Shown: positions 1 to 8,069 of the stretch, in pieces
How the letters are laid out: every line of letters begins with the position of its first letter
How positions within the stretch are numbered: the first letter of the stretch is position 1
Source of the DNA: Methylocella tundrae
GTDB lineage: Bacteria; Pseudomonadota; Alphaproteobacteria; Rhizobiales; Beijerinckiaceae
Assembly (NCBI RefSeq): GCF_038024855.1
Contig: NZ_CP139089.1
Coordinates: 3,845,518 to 3,909,517 of the forward strand
Reading direction: 5' to 3'
Length of the DNA: 64,000 nucleotides
The notes under the pieces: model-generated
The model's database searches: none
The model's input: only the letters and a program-made list of their open reading frames with translations
What the model was told of the DNA's origin: nothing
Position numbers and translations under genes: made by a program

Positions 1-1389
1 AAGCGCATTTTTCATCTCGTCATCGGAGATGATGCGGCCCTGCTCGAGATCGACGAGCAGCATCTTGCCGGGCTGCAGGCGCCATTTGGCGATAATGCGC
101 TCTTCCGGGATCGGCAGCACGCCGACTTCCGAGGCGAGCACCACCAGCCCGTCGTCGGTGACGATGTAGCGCGCCGGCCGCAGGCCGTTGCGATCGAGCG
201 TCGCGCCGATCTGCCGCCCGTCCGTGAAGGCGACGGCGGCGGGGCCGTCCCACGGCTCCATCATGGTGGCGTGATATTCGTAAAAGGCGCGCCGCGCCTC
301 GTTCATCAGAGGATTGCCGGTCCAGGCTTCCGGAATCAGCATCATCATCGCATGGGCGAGCGAATAGCCCCCCTGCACGAGGAATTCGAGCGCATTATCG
401 AAACAGGCCGTATCGGACTGGCCCTCATAGGAAATCGGCCAGAGCTTTGAAATGTCATTGCCGAATAGGCCGGACGCGACCGAGGCCTGGCGCGCGGCCA
501 TCCAGTTGACGTTGCCGCGCAGGGTGTTGATCTCGCCATTGTGGGCGACCATCCGGTAGGGATGCGACAGCGACCAGGTCGGGAAGGTGTTGGTCGAAAA
601 GCGCTGATGCACCAATGCGAGCGCCGAGACGAAGCTTGGGTCGGCGAGATCCTTGTAATAATGGCCGAGCTGTCCGGCCAGCAGCAATCCCTTATAGACT
701 ACGGTCCGCGACGACAGCGAAACCGGATAAAAGCCCGAGACCCGCGGGTCGCCGAGCTCATGCACGGTATTCGAGATGACTTTGCGCAGGATGAAAAGCC
801 GCCTCTCGAAGGCTGTCTGGTCTTCGACGTGAGGGCCCCGCTGGATGAAAATCTGCCGGCTCACCGGCTCGGTCGGCTTGACGCTCTCGCCGAGGTCCGA
901 AGAATCGATTGGCGTGTCGCGCCAGCCGAGAAAAATCTGGCCCTCATCGGCGATCACTTTCTCGATGATGGTCTCGACGATTTTGCGCCCTTCGGGATCG
1001 CGCGGAAGAAATAGCGCGCCGATGGCGTATTCGCCGGGCGCGGGCAGTTCGAACCCGAGCTCGCGCGCTTTCCCCGCGAAGAATTCGTGCGGAATCTGCA
1101 CCAGCATGCCGCAGCCGTCGCCGGCCTTGGGGTCGGCCCCGACCGCGCCGCGATGATCGATGTTGAGCAGGATCTGAAGTCCCATCTCAATGATCTCGTG
1201 CGACTTCCGGTTATTCATATTCGCGACGAAACCAACGCCGCAGGCGTCGTGCTCTCGCATGGGCGAATAAAGACCTTGCTCTGGCGGCAGTCCCGGATCG
1301 CGCGCGCTCAAGGCCACAGCGCTCGTAGCAAGGCCGCTCGACGCGAGAGAGGAGTGACGGGAGGCGGCCGGGTCAATGGAATCGGTCAT
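1..1389 (-). CDS. gltB: Glutamate synthase large subunit, N-terminal part (runs off window)
   Basis: This is the first 463 codons of the NADPH-dependent glutamate synthase large chain, which transfers the glutamine amide to 2-oxoglutarate in ammonia assimilation. The glutamine amidotransferase class II domain is visible. It begins after a propeptide of about 49 residues with a Cys in the context DACGVGF (residue 50), the expected N-terminal nucleophile after processing. Further conserved stretches are HQRFSTNTFPTW, HNGEINTLRGN and GMLVQIPHEF. The ATG at 1387-1389 is preceded on the minus strand by an AGAGAGG ribosome site. The FMN/FeS synthase part and the small subunit lie outside the window to the left. 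The leader before it holds a GC-rich hairpin. Confidence 0.95.
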   Translation of the reverse strand, partial: MTDSIDPAASRHSSLASSGLATSAVALSARDPGLPPEQGLYSPMREHDACGVGFVANMNNRKSHEIIEMGLQILLNIDHRGAVGADPKAGDGCGMLVQIPHEFFAGKARELGFELPAPGEYAIGALFLPRDPEGRKIVETIIEKVIADEGQIFLGWRDTPIDSSDLGESVKPTEPVSRQIFIQRGPHVEDQTAFERRLFILRKVISNTVHELGDPRVSGFYPVSLSSRTVVYKGLLLAGQLGHYYKDLADPSFVSALALVHQRFSTNTFPTWSLSHPYRMVAHNGEINTLRGNVNWMAARQASVASGLFGNDISKLWPISYEGQSDTACFDNALEFLVQGGYSLAHAMMMLIPEAWTGNPLMNEARRAFYEYHATMMEPWDGPAAVAFTDGRQIGATLDRNGLRPARYIVTDDGLVVLASEVGVLPIPEERIIAKWRLQPGKMLLVDLEQGRIISDDEMKNAL

Positions 1390-1993
1390 ATCTTACCTCT
1401 CTCAGGAATTGTGAAGCGCCCGCCGACGGCCCTTCGCGAAGCGGGCCGGCGTCGGCGAAACAGCGAGCAGCCGGTTGAACTGTCAGCGCGCAGCATCGCT
1501 TCGGCATTGGATCGCCCTCGGTCATGGTCTCTTTGGCGCGCATGGTTCCTCTCGCGCGGTCTTTCGCCGCTGTCGCATCGCCCGCGGACGATAGCCCTTA
1601 TTATTTCGACCCTCAACGAGCGTGCGTCCGCGACAAGACCGGAAGCAGGCGAGAAGAATGCTCAGCCTGCGCCGAGCCGCCAGACGGAGATGTTTCCATG
1701 GAGAACATGGCCAGGCCGGCGCGCCGCGGATAGCGGAAACACGTCAGTATCACTGTCCTATCCGGAATGGGAAAATAGGTCATTTGATCGGCGTTAACAA
1801 GAGGGCTGCGCCGCGATGGGCGTCGTTTCCTCAGTATGGCGGCGCAATAGAGTTTGATTTTCTCAAATCCTGGCCAATCTTAGCAAATTGGATGCCATAA
1901 CTTGCGCCCGCGACGCCGCGCCAGCTTGACCGATAACCGCCGCAGCGTTCTGCTGTTGGTCGGCGAGCCGTCTTGCCAGAATTATGAGGCCCA
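1390..1993. other. Intergenic leader region of gltB and ltaE, with hairpin at 1422-1456
   Basis: This divergent gap of about 600 bp has no convincing gene. A strong imperfect inverted repeat lies at 1422-1456 (arms GCCGACGGCCC and GGGCC-GGC-GTCGGC), so a gltB transcript starting upstream would carry it in its 5' UTR. A weak TTGA-N6-TTAA match occurs at 1784-1797. The rest shows no recognisable element. Promoter positions cannot be fixed by eye. Confidence 0.5.
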
Positions 1994-3043
1994 ATGGATT
2001 TTACGAGCGACAATGCCGCCGGCGTCAGTCAGCCGATCTTCAACGCGATGATGGCGGCGAATCAGGGGGCCTCTCCCGCTTATGGCGCGGATCCGTTCAC
2101 GGCCAAAGCCGTCGCCCTCCTGAGCGCCGTCTTCGAAACCGATGTCGCCGTCTTTCTCGTTGCGACGGGCACCGCCGCGAACGCGCTCGCGCTCGGCGCT
2201 CTTTGCCCGCCCTGGGGAGCCGTCTTCTGTCACGAGACGGCGCATGTCATGGAGGATGAATGCGGCGCGCCGGAAATGTTCACGGGAGGCGCGAAGCTGA
2301 TCGGCGTCAAGGGACGCGCGGGCAAGATCGCGGCGAAGGATCTCTCGGCGGCTCTCAAAGCCTTTCCGCGCGGACTCGTGAAACAGGTCCAGCCCGCGGC
2401 TTTGTCGCTGTCTCAGGCGACAGAGTGCGGCGCCGTCTATAGCTGCGGCGAGCTGGGCGAGCTTTCGGCGATCGCGCATGCAGCCGGCCTTGGCGTGCAC
2501 ATGGATGGCGCGCGTTTCGCCAACGCATTGACGACTCTTGACTGCGCGCCTGCTGAAATGAGCTGGAAAGCCGGGATCGACGTGCTTTCCTTCGGGGCGA
2601 CGAAGAACGGCGCGCTGGCCTGCGAGGCGGTGCTCGTTTTCGATCCAGCCAAGGCGCACACGCTGCCCTTTCAGCGCAAACGGAGCGGCCATACGGTCTC
2701 GAAGGGGCGTTTTCTCGGCGCGCAGATGGCGGCTTATCTCGAGGATGGCCATTGGCTCGTCAACGCCCGCACAGCCAATGAGCATGCGGCCCGTCTGGCG
2801 GCGGGTCTCGCCAGGGCGCCAGGCGCGCGACTGCCCTGGCCGAGGCAGGCGAATGAGGTCTTTGCATTTCTGCCGGGGAAGACCGACGCGGCCCTGCGAG
2901 CGGCGGGCGTTCGCTATTATGACTGGACCATGCGCGATTTCGGCGAGCAGCGCGCGGAAGACGAAGTCTTCGTCCGGCTGGTGACGTCCTTTGCAACCTC
3001 GGCGTCGGATGTCGAAAAGCTGATCGCACTCGCAGGAGGCTGA
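1994..3043 (+). CDS. ltaE: Low-specificity L-threonine aldolase
   Basis: This is a PLP-dependent fold-type I enzyme that cleaves L-threonine/allo-threonine to glycine and acetaldehyde. The protein has 349 residues, normal for the family, and starts with the typical MDFTSDNAAG. The PLP-lysine context is SFGATKNGA (about residues 200-208), and the HMDGARFANAL segment carries the aspartate that contacts the PLP ring nitrogen. It stands alone on the plus strand, convergent with hsp20. The A-tract/hairpin after its stop functions as a terminator on the opposite strand. Family assignment is firm; substrate stereospecificity cannot be read. Confidence 0.9.
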   Translation: MDFTSDNAAGVSQPIFNAMMAANQGASPAYGADPFTAKAVALLSAVFETDVAVFLVATGTAANALALGALCPPWGAVFCHETAHVMEDECGAPEMFTGGAKLIGVKGRAGKIAAKDLSAALKAFPRGLVKQVQPAALSLSQATECGAVYSCGELGELSAIAHAAGLGVHMDGARFANALTTLDCAPAEMSWKAGIDVLSFGATKNGALACEAVLVFDPAKAHTLPFQRKRSGHTVSKGRFLGAQMAAYLEDGHWLVNARTANEHAARLAAGLARAPGARLPWPRQANEVFAFLPGKTDAALRAAGVRYYDWTMRDFGEQRAEDEVFVRLVTSFATSASDVEKLIALAGG

Positions 3044-3054
3044 GCTTTGAATCC

Positions 3055-3086
3055 AAAAAAAAAAAGGCGCCTCGAATGAGGCGCCT
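3055..3086 (-). terminator. Rho-independent terminator of hsp20
   Basis: Perfect 9-bp inverted repeat AGGCGCCTC-GAAT-GAGGCGCCT at 3065-3086. On the minus strand it is followed by a run of about 11 T. It lies about 110 bp downstream of the hsp20 stop and faces that gene. Confidence 0.85.
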
Positions 3087-3194
3087 CGAATCGCTCCCGG
3101 CGGGAACTCTTCTTTCGGAACAGAGAGCTGATCCAGCTTCGGTTCGGCTGAATTCAATCTTCCTCCAGCCCGATTGACTCCAATCTTGCGGAAA

Positions 3195-3674
3195 TCAGGC
3201 GGCTTGCTGCGCTGAGACGATCTGAGGGCCGGCTTCCGCCTTGGCCGCGCCGATCGGGATTTGACGCGGTTTGCGCGCTTCCGGAACTTCCCGCAGCAGG
3301 TCGATGTGAAGCAGGCCGTTTTCGAGGCTGGCGTTGGTTACGTGAACATGCTCCGCGAGCTGGAACCGGCGCTCGAAGGAGCGGGACGCAATGCCGCGAT
3401 AGAGCACCTCGGCCTTGGGAGCTTCCCCTTCAGCCTGCGCGCCACGCGCGCCGCGAACGCTCAGAGTATTATCCCGGGTCTCGACCGAGAGATCCTTTTC
3501 GGCAAAGCCCGCGACGGCGATGGAAATCCGATAGGAATCTTCGCCCGTGCGTTCGATGTCATAGGGCGGGTAGCTCGGCGCGGCGTCATAGCCGGCGGCC
3601 TGGTCGATCATGTTGAACAGGCGGTCGAACCCAATCGTCGAGCGATAAAGGGGAGAAAGATCAAACTGGCGCAT
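3195..3674 (-). CDS. Small heat shock protein, Hsp20/IbpA family
   Basis: ATP-independent cytoplasmic holdase that binds unfolding proteins. The 159-residue protein begins MRQFDLSPLYRSTIGFDRLF, the class A rhizobial sHSP start. An alpha-crystallin domain follows with YRISIAVAGF, the loop region and the LLHIDL strand. A start at 3674 is chosen because AGGAGG sits 8 nt before it; the ATG at 3680 is only 2 nt from the same site. Longer upstream reading is out because that stretch forms a structured leader. Expression is probably heat-controlled through the ROSE-like element immediately upstream. Confidence 0.93.
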   Translation of the reverse strand: MRQFDLSPLYRSTIGFDRLFNMIDQAAGYDAAPSYPPYDIERTGEDSYRISIAVAGFAEKDLSVETRDNTLSVRGARGAQAEGEAPKAEVLYRGIASRSFERRFQLAEHVHVTNASLENGLLHIDLLREVPEARKPRQIPIGAAKAEAGPQIVSAQQAA

Positions 3675-3680
3675 CTGCAT

Positions 3681-3780
3681 ATCCTCCTTGAATTGAAGCG
3701 ACACGTTCTCAAGGCGGCCACCGTGGAGTTTCTTGCTCCAAACCTGGCCGGCTTTGCGCGTCCGTAAGCGGCCCGCGCAA
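3681..3780 (-). promoter_or_regulatory. ROSE-like RNA thermometer in hsp20 5' UTR
   Basis: Three stacked hairpins can be drawn in the hsp20 leader. Hairpin 1 (3754-3780) has arms UUGCGCG/CGCGCAA plus CCG/CGG. Hairpin 2 (3716-3749) has an outer GGCCA/UGGCC and inner GGAG/CUCC. Near the start codon, UCGCUU (minus strand of 3696-3701) can pair with AAGGA of the Shine-Dalgarno (3685-3689), leaving one G bulged. That is the U(U/C)GCU anti-SD signature of ROSE elements known from rhizobial hsp genes. Pairing was done by eye; no energy calculation. Confidence 0.65.
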
Positions 3781-4003
3781 AAATGATGTAAGAAATGGGC
3801 TGCCCGTTGCAAGAGGGACGAAGCCTTGCTTCAAAAATTGGCGGGGAGCGCGCGCTCACCGAAGCCGGATTGCGTTGGCGCGCCAACTCAATCTTGCCTG
3901 GGACTCTTTGATTTCGCATTATTTTCATTCGCGGAACCGGCATCTGCTTTTCGGAAATGATGCCTGGCTTCAGCCAATTGCGAAGATTGACACGGATTGG
4001 ACG

Positions 4004-5002
4004 ATGAACCTTTGCATCACCGAGGCGAACCCCATCCCGCCTGGCGCCGTCGTGTCCCGGATCCGGACGAAGGACGGTATCGCTCTGCGCGTCGCGCGGT
4101 GGAGTTGCGGCGAGACATGCGCCGGCACCGTGACGATCCTTCCCGGCCGGGCCGAATTCATCGAAAAATATGCTGAGGTCGTCGCGGAATTGCTCGCCCG
4201 GAACTTCGACGTCGTCGTCATGGACTGGCGCGGGCAAGGCGGCTCGGATCGCCTGACTTCGCACCCCGGGAAGGGCCATGTCGGGCATTTTTCCGCTTAT
4301 CAACATGATCTCGAAGCCTTGCGTAGCGAAATCCTCGAACCGTTCGGACGGCTGCCGTTTTTTGCGCTCGGCCATTCGATGGCCGGCGCCATTCTGCTCG
4401 ATCAGGCGCGCGCCGGGCGCTCGGCCTTCGAGCGCATTGTGCTCACCGCTCCGATGATCGATCTCTATCAGCTTCGCTTCGCCCGACTTGCACATGGGCT
4501 TGCGCGCGGCCTTGCCGGGCTCGGCCTTGGCCGCGCTTTCGCGCCGGGGGCGGGCGGCGCAACGCCGTATCTGGCGCGATCCTTTAGCGGAAATGTCCTG
4601 ACCTCGGACCATCTTCGCTTCGGCCGTGTCGCATCGGTCGTCGCGGCCTGGCCGGAGATTGCAATTGGCGCCCCGACGATCGGTTGGGCCAATGCGGCGT
4701 TTCGCCTGATGGGGCGTTTCAGGGACGCGGAATATCCCCGCCGGGTTTTGACGCCGGTCCTGATCATCGGCGCCGGCGCGGACGCCGTTGTCGACACGCG
4801 GGCGACGGAAGCATTCGCCAGCCGGTTGAAGGCCGGCCGCTGCATTACGCTGCGCCACGCGCAACACGAGATCATGCTCGAAAGGGACGCCATACGCGAA
4901 CAGTTCTGGGCGGCGTTCGACGCCTTTGTTCCAGGTTCGCTCAAAGGCGTCGATCCCTTTGCGACAAGTCTCGCATCAGCGTCGGCGCGCGACGACGCAT
5001 GA
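4004..5002 (+). CDS. Alpha/beta hydrolase, lysophospholipase-like
   Basis: Serine hydrolase of the PldB/monoacylglycerol-lipase group. The nucleophile elbow GHSMAG is near residue 125, and an acid/His pair is plausible in IGAGADAVVD and HAQHEIMLE near the C-terminus. The VVMDWRGQGGSDR segment is the usual oxyanion-side motif. The reading frame is open from 3875, but homology-like sequence begins only around MNLCITEAN, so the ATG at 4004 is preferred; its ribosome site is weak. It is followed by a GNAT gene on the same strand, possibly co-transcribed. The true substrate (lysophospholipid, ester) is unknown. Confidence 0.8.
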   Translation: MNLCITEANPIPPGAVVSRIRTKDGIALRVARWSCGETCAGTVTILPGRAEFIEKYAEVVAELLARNFDVVVMDWRGQGGSDRLTSHPGKGHVGHFSAYQHDLEALRSEILEPFGRLPFFALGHSMAGAILLDQARAGRSAFERIVLTAPMIDLYQLRFARLAHGLARGLAGLGLGRAFAPGAGGATPYLARSFSGNVLTSDHLRFGRVASVVAAWPEIAIGAPTIGWANAAFRLMGRFRDAEYPRRVLTPVLIIGAGADAVVDTRATEAFASRLKAGRCITLRHAQHEIMLERDAIREQFWAAFDAFVPGSLKGVDPFATSLASASARDDA

Positions 5003-5102
5003 GGCTAAGACGCGGCCGAGGAGAAAATTCGATGGTTCCGCGTCGCCGTGATGGGACCTGCGCCGTCCCGGTCGCCGGGGCGCGGCGCGCTGGAGGATGA
5101 GC

Positions 5103-5645
5103 GTGGAGCAGCTACGAAACTATCTCGCCGAAAGGACCCTGAAGGATGGAACGATCGTCGCCGTCCGGGCGGTCCGCCCTGACGACGGGCCTAAAATTCA
5201 CAAGGCATTCAAGGGTCTTAGTCCCGATACGGTCTATAGCCGGTTCTTCGGGCACAAGAGCGACGTCAGCGACGCCGAACTCTCCCATATAACGGGGGTC
5301 GACTTTGATCGCGATGTCGCTTTGCTGGTCACGACCGGCAAAGGCGAAGACGAGATGGTTATCGGCGGAGCGAGTTACTTCGCGATCGATCCGGCCCATC
5401 CGCTGAATAGCGCCGACCTCGCCTTTACGGTGGAAGAGGAATATCAGGGGCTTGGCCTCGCGAGCGACCTCTTGCGGCGGCTCATTGAGATTGCGCGGCA
5501 AAAAGGCGTCGCGCGGCTGGAAGCCGATGTGCTGGCTGACAACCAGCCGATGCTCGCCGTCTTCCGCCATGCCGACGCGCCGGTGAGGCTGCGTCGCGAA
5601 GACGATATCATTCATGTGACGCTCGCCTTAGATGCGGCGAAATGA
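5103..5645 (+). CDS. GNAT-family N-acetyltransferase
   Basis: Single GNAT domain of about 180 residues. The acetyl-CoA binding core is EEEYQGLGLASDLLRRLIEIARQKG (cited as EEYQGLGLAS then LLRRLIEIA), near residues 115-140. The N-terminal part resembles the acetyltransferase domain of Pat-type proteins (PDDGPKIHKAFKGLSPDTVY). A GTG at 5103 is chosen because GGAGG at 5092-5096 is spaced 6 nt from it but abuts the alternative ATG at 5097. A 22-codon open frame (5032-5100) with an AGGAGA site just before it ends in TGA overlapping that ATG, so a leader peptide is possible. The acyl acceptor is unknown. Confidence 0.82.
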   Translation: MEQLRNYLAERTLKDGTIVAVRAVRPDDGPKIHKAFKGLSPDTVYSRFFGHKSDVSDAELSHITGVDFDRDVALLVTTGKGEDEMVIGGASYFAIDPAHPLNSADLAFTVEEEYQGLGLASDLLRRLIEIARQKGVARLEADVLADNQPMLAVFRHADAPVRLRREDDIIHVTLALDAAK

Positions 5646-5728
5646 CCGCGTTTTTCACGCCTCAAAGCGCGCGTCCGGCAAGCTAACAGCGGCCAGGAGG
5701 GCCGCTGCGCTCAGGTAATGTGGGTTGT

Positions 5729-6349
5729 TCAGAGAACGACGACCGGAGCGCCGACTTTGACGCGCTCGTAAAGGTCGACGACGTCGTCGTTGAGCAGCCG
5801 GATGCAGCCCGACGAGACCGCCTGGCCGATCGTATCCGGCTCGTTGGTGCCGTGGATGCGATACATCGTGTCGCCGTGGCCATTGTAAAGATACATCGCG
5901 CGCGCGCCGAGGGGATTGGCGATGCCGCCAACCATCGTTCTCGGCAGCTCGGGGCGGCGCTTCAGCATGGCGGCGGGCGGCGTCCACGTCGGCCATTCGG
6001 CGCGGCGTCCGATATAGGCGCGTCCTTGCCAGCCAAAGCCATCGCGGCCGACGCCGACGTCATAGCGCATCGCCTGACCGCCTTCGAGCGAGAGATAAAG
6101 ATAGCGATTCTTGGTGTCGATCGTGATCGTGCCGGGCTTTTCCTCGGTTGGATCTGGCACCAGCGCGCGCGTCGGCGCGACCTCGCGGTTGAGCTCGGTT
6201 GGAAGACTGGCTTGCTGCGTCTGCGCCGCCGGCTGCCCCTGTCCCCGCACGAGGCTGGAGGAGGACCCAGAGTCAAAAGCCTGCGCGCCCGTCGCCATCA
6301 GCACGGCGGCTGCGGCCGCGGAAAAAAGAACGTTCTTTATCATGACCAT
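5729..6349 (-). CDS. L,D-transpeptidase (YkuD/ErfK family)
   Basis: Periplasmic enzyme that forms 3-3 peptidoglycan cross-links or anchors proteins to meso-diaminopimelate. An N-terminal Sec signal peptide (MIKNVLFSAAAAAVLMATGAQA, about residues 3-24) is followed by a linker. The YkuD catalytic domain ends with HGTNEP...SSGCIRLLN, where the histidine and cysteine are the catalytic pair. The length of about 206 residues suits the compact class common in Hyphomicrobiales, which often have many paralogs. Starts at 6349 or 6343 are both possible; a GGGGG run sits 9 nt before 6349. It appears monocistronic. Confidence 0.9.
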   Translation of the reverse strand: MVMIKNVLFSAAAAAVLMATGAQAFDSGSSSSLVRGQGQPAAQTQQASLPTELNREVAPTRALVPDPTEEKPGTITIDTKNRYLYLSLEGGQAMRYDVGVGRDGFGWQGRAYIGRRAEWPTWTPPAAMLKRRPELPRTMVGGIANPLGARAMYLYNGHGDTMYRIHGTNEPDTIGQAVSSGCIRLLNDDVVDLYERVKVGAPVVVL

Positions 6350-6509
6350 TGCCAAAAACCCCCGTCCAACAGCATCGAGGACATAAGACTGCCAATCCAA
6401 CGCCCAAGCTGTGCGGTTTGTTCCAGATCAATGGCAAAGATTTCGCATTCCAGCCATCAAATCGACGTCGTTTCGACGAATGCGGCGACATCCGCGCCGC
6501 CGATTTAGC

Positions 6510-7769
6510 TCACGGCCTCGGCCAGCTGAAATCGTCGGCGCGCCCTGGCTTCGGATCGGTTTGCTGCTCTTGCCGCAGAGTCTGCCTCGCGGGCGCCTGT
6601 GGGCTCGCCGCGCGAGAGGCGAGTTCGCCGCCTGGCGCGCGCACGGGTCCCGTCAGCGGCAGCACCGGGCCGGCGATGGGTTTTGGCGGGGGAGGCGGCG
6701 CGGGCGCGCCGGCCGGTTCGCTCGAAGACGCCCCCGGCGCGCCGTTTGGAGACGCGTCCGCGGGCGGCAGGCTCGCCTCCGCGGGAGCCGAGATCGCCGG
6801 ACTTTCAGGGTTTGGCGGCGCCGTCTCGTCGAGATTGCGGCGGATATCCGGCTCGACGAAATGCGCCAGCTTGCGAGCGCCAGCCTTGGTGAAATGGATG
6901 CCGTCGGCCGCCCGCAGCTTCACGATCTGTCCGTTGAGATCCGGCCCCATGGCGCTGTATTCGCCGGCGTCATTGGCGAAGGCTTCCCAAACGTCGACAT
7001 AGGTCGCTCCGGCCTTGCTGGCGTATTCGCGATAAAGGTCGTTGAAGGCGGAGGCGTCGGCGGACAGACGCTCGCTTTTCAGGACGGGCAGTCCCACCCA
7101 GACCAGCGGAATTTTCTTGTCGCGGAACATTGAAGCGATCGTTTCGATGCGATGCGCATAAGCCTCGACCCATTGCGGCGAACGCGGCTCGAACGCGCCG
7201 CCCTTGCCGTCCCGCAGGGTCTGACGGTCGTTGCTGCCAATCATCATGACGGCGAAATTGATCTTTTCGCCGCTCGCAAGAAGGTCCTGCGCGGCCTTCG
7301 TCCAATCATAGAAATCGTCGCGCACGAGCCCGCTGTTTTCTTTTGCCTTGCGCAGGATCGCGACCTCTGGCCGATCCGCGAAGGCTTCCGTCAGGCCCTG
7401 CTCAAGCATTTGCCCGAGGCTGTCGCCGAGCACGGCGACGAAATAGGTCGGCGCGACGGCCGGCGCCGCAGGTTTCGCCGTGGCGCTGTCGGCCGGTCGC
7501 TCGTCGCGCCGACCACTGGGCCTTGTCCGCTCCGAGGCGCGTCTTGGCGCGGCGCGATGAAATTCAGGCCTTGGCTTGATCACGCGGCTCGGCGGCGGGG
7601 CGGGCTGAAACAAATGCGTGAACCAGGCGAACGGATCTGCCTGCGCATGGGCGGGCGACGCGCCGACGCAGGGCAGGAGGAGCGCGACGATCGTGAGCGC
7701 CAGCGCATGAAGCCGGAGAAGGCCGAGCCGGGACGTTCTCGATCGACGATCGCAAGATGGTCTGATCAT
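6510..7769 (-). CDS. Exported SGNH-hydrolase-like protein (DUF459)
   Basis: Protein of 419 residues with an N-terminal hydrophobic segment (LHALALTIVALLLPC, about residues 20-35) that is a signal peptide or anchor. A proline/arginine-rich linker follows, then an SGNH domain: block I VLGDSLGQML, an Asn in MMIGSNDRQ, and block V DGIHFTKAGARKLA carrying the Asp/His pair. The C-terminal 90 residues are low-complexity Pro/Ala. In Rhizobiales, DUF459 proteins lie near cell-envelope genes, and this one neighbours an L,D-transpeptidase. A role in deacylating or deacetylating envelope polymers is inference. The start is taken at the first Met before the hydrophobic segment. Confidence 0.82.
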   Translation of the reverse strand: MIRPSCDRRSRTSRLGLLRLHALALTIVALLLPCVGASPAHAQADPFAWFTHLFQPAPPPSRVIKPRPEFHRAAPRRASERTRPSGRRDERPADSATAKPAAPAVAPTYFVAVLGDSLGQMLEQGLTEAFADRPEVAILRKAKENSGLVRDDFYDWTKAAQDLLASGEKINFAVMMIGSNDRQTLRDGKGGAFEPRSPQWVEAYAHRIETIASMFRDKKIPLVWVGLPVLKSERLSADASAFNDLYREYASKAGATYVDVWEAFANDAGEYSAMGPDLNGQIVKLRAADGIHFTKAGARKLAHFVEPDIRRNLDETAPPNPESPAISAPAEASLPPADASPNGAPGASSSEPAGAPAPPPPPKPIAGPVLPLTGPVRAPGGELASRAASPQAPARQTLRQEQQTDPKPGRADDFSWPRP

Positions 7770-8069
7770 CGCGCCATTATAGACAGGTTCCGTTGAAGCC
7801 GCACCCCCCTCCGCGTCCGGAGAGGTTGTGAAATTCCTCCGGCTCAGGCTCCGCCTGATTGCGCGCCCCACCGATTTTCCGCCCTTGCCGAGGGCGGGCG
7901 CCGACATCGCGCGCAGTTGATGCGTCACCCCTCCTGCTACGCTTTGAGGCCGCCCTTTCGCGGCATATACCTTCGCCCCGTTCGCATACACCGGCGGCCC
8001 GTTCCAGAAGCCGCCTCCGCTGTGCTCACCCGCGGCGTCATCGCCGTGAGCAAAAAGGGAGAAACATGC

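Noticed and set aside
1784..1797. TTGA-N6-TTAA in the gltB-ltaE gap as another FixK box
   Set aside because: Only 8 of 10 to the extended consensus and about 200 bp from the nearest start; matches of this quality are expected by chance.
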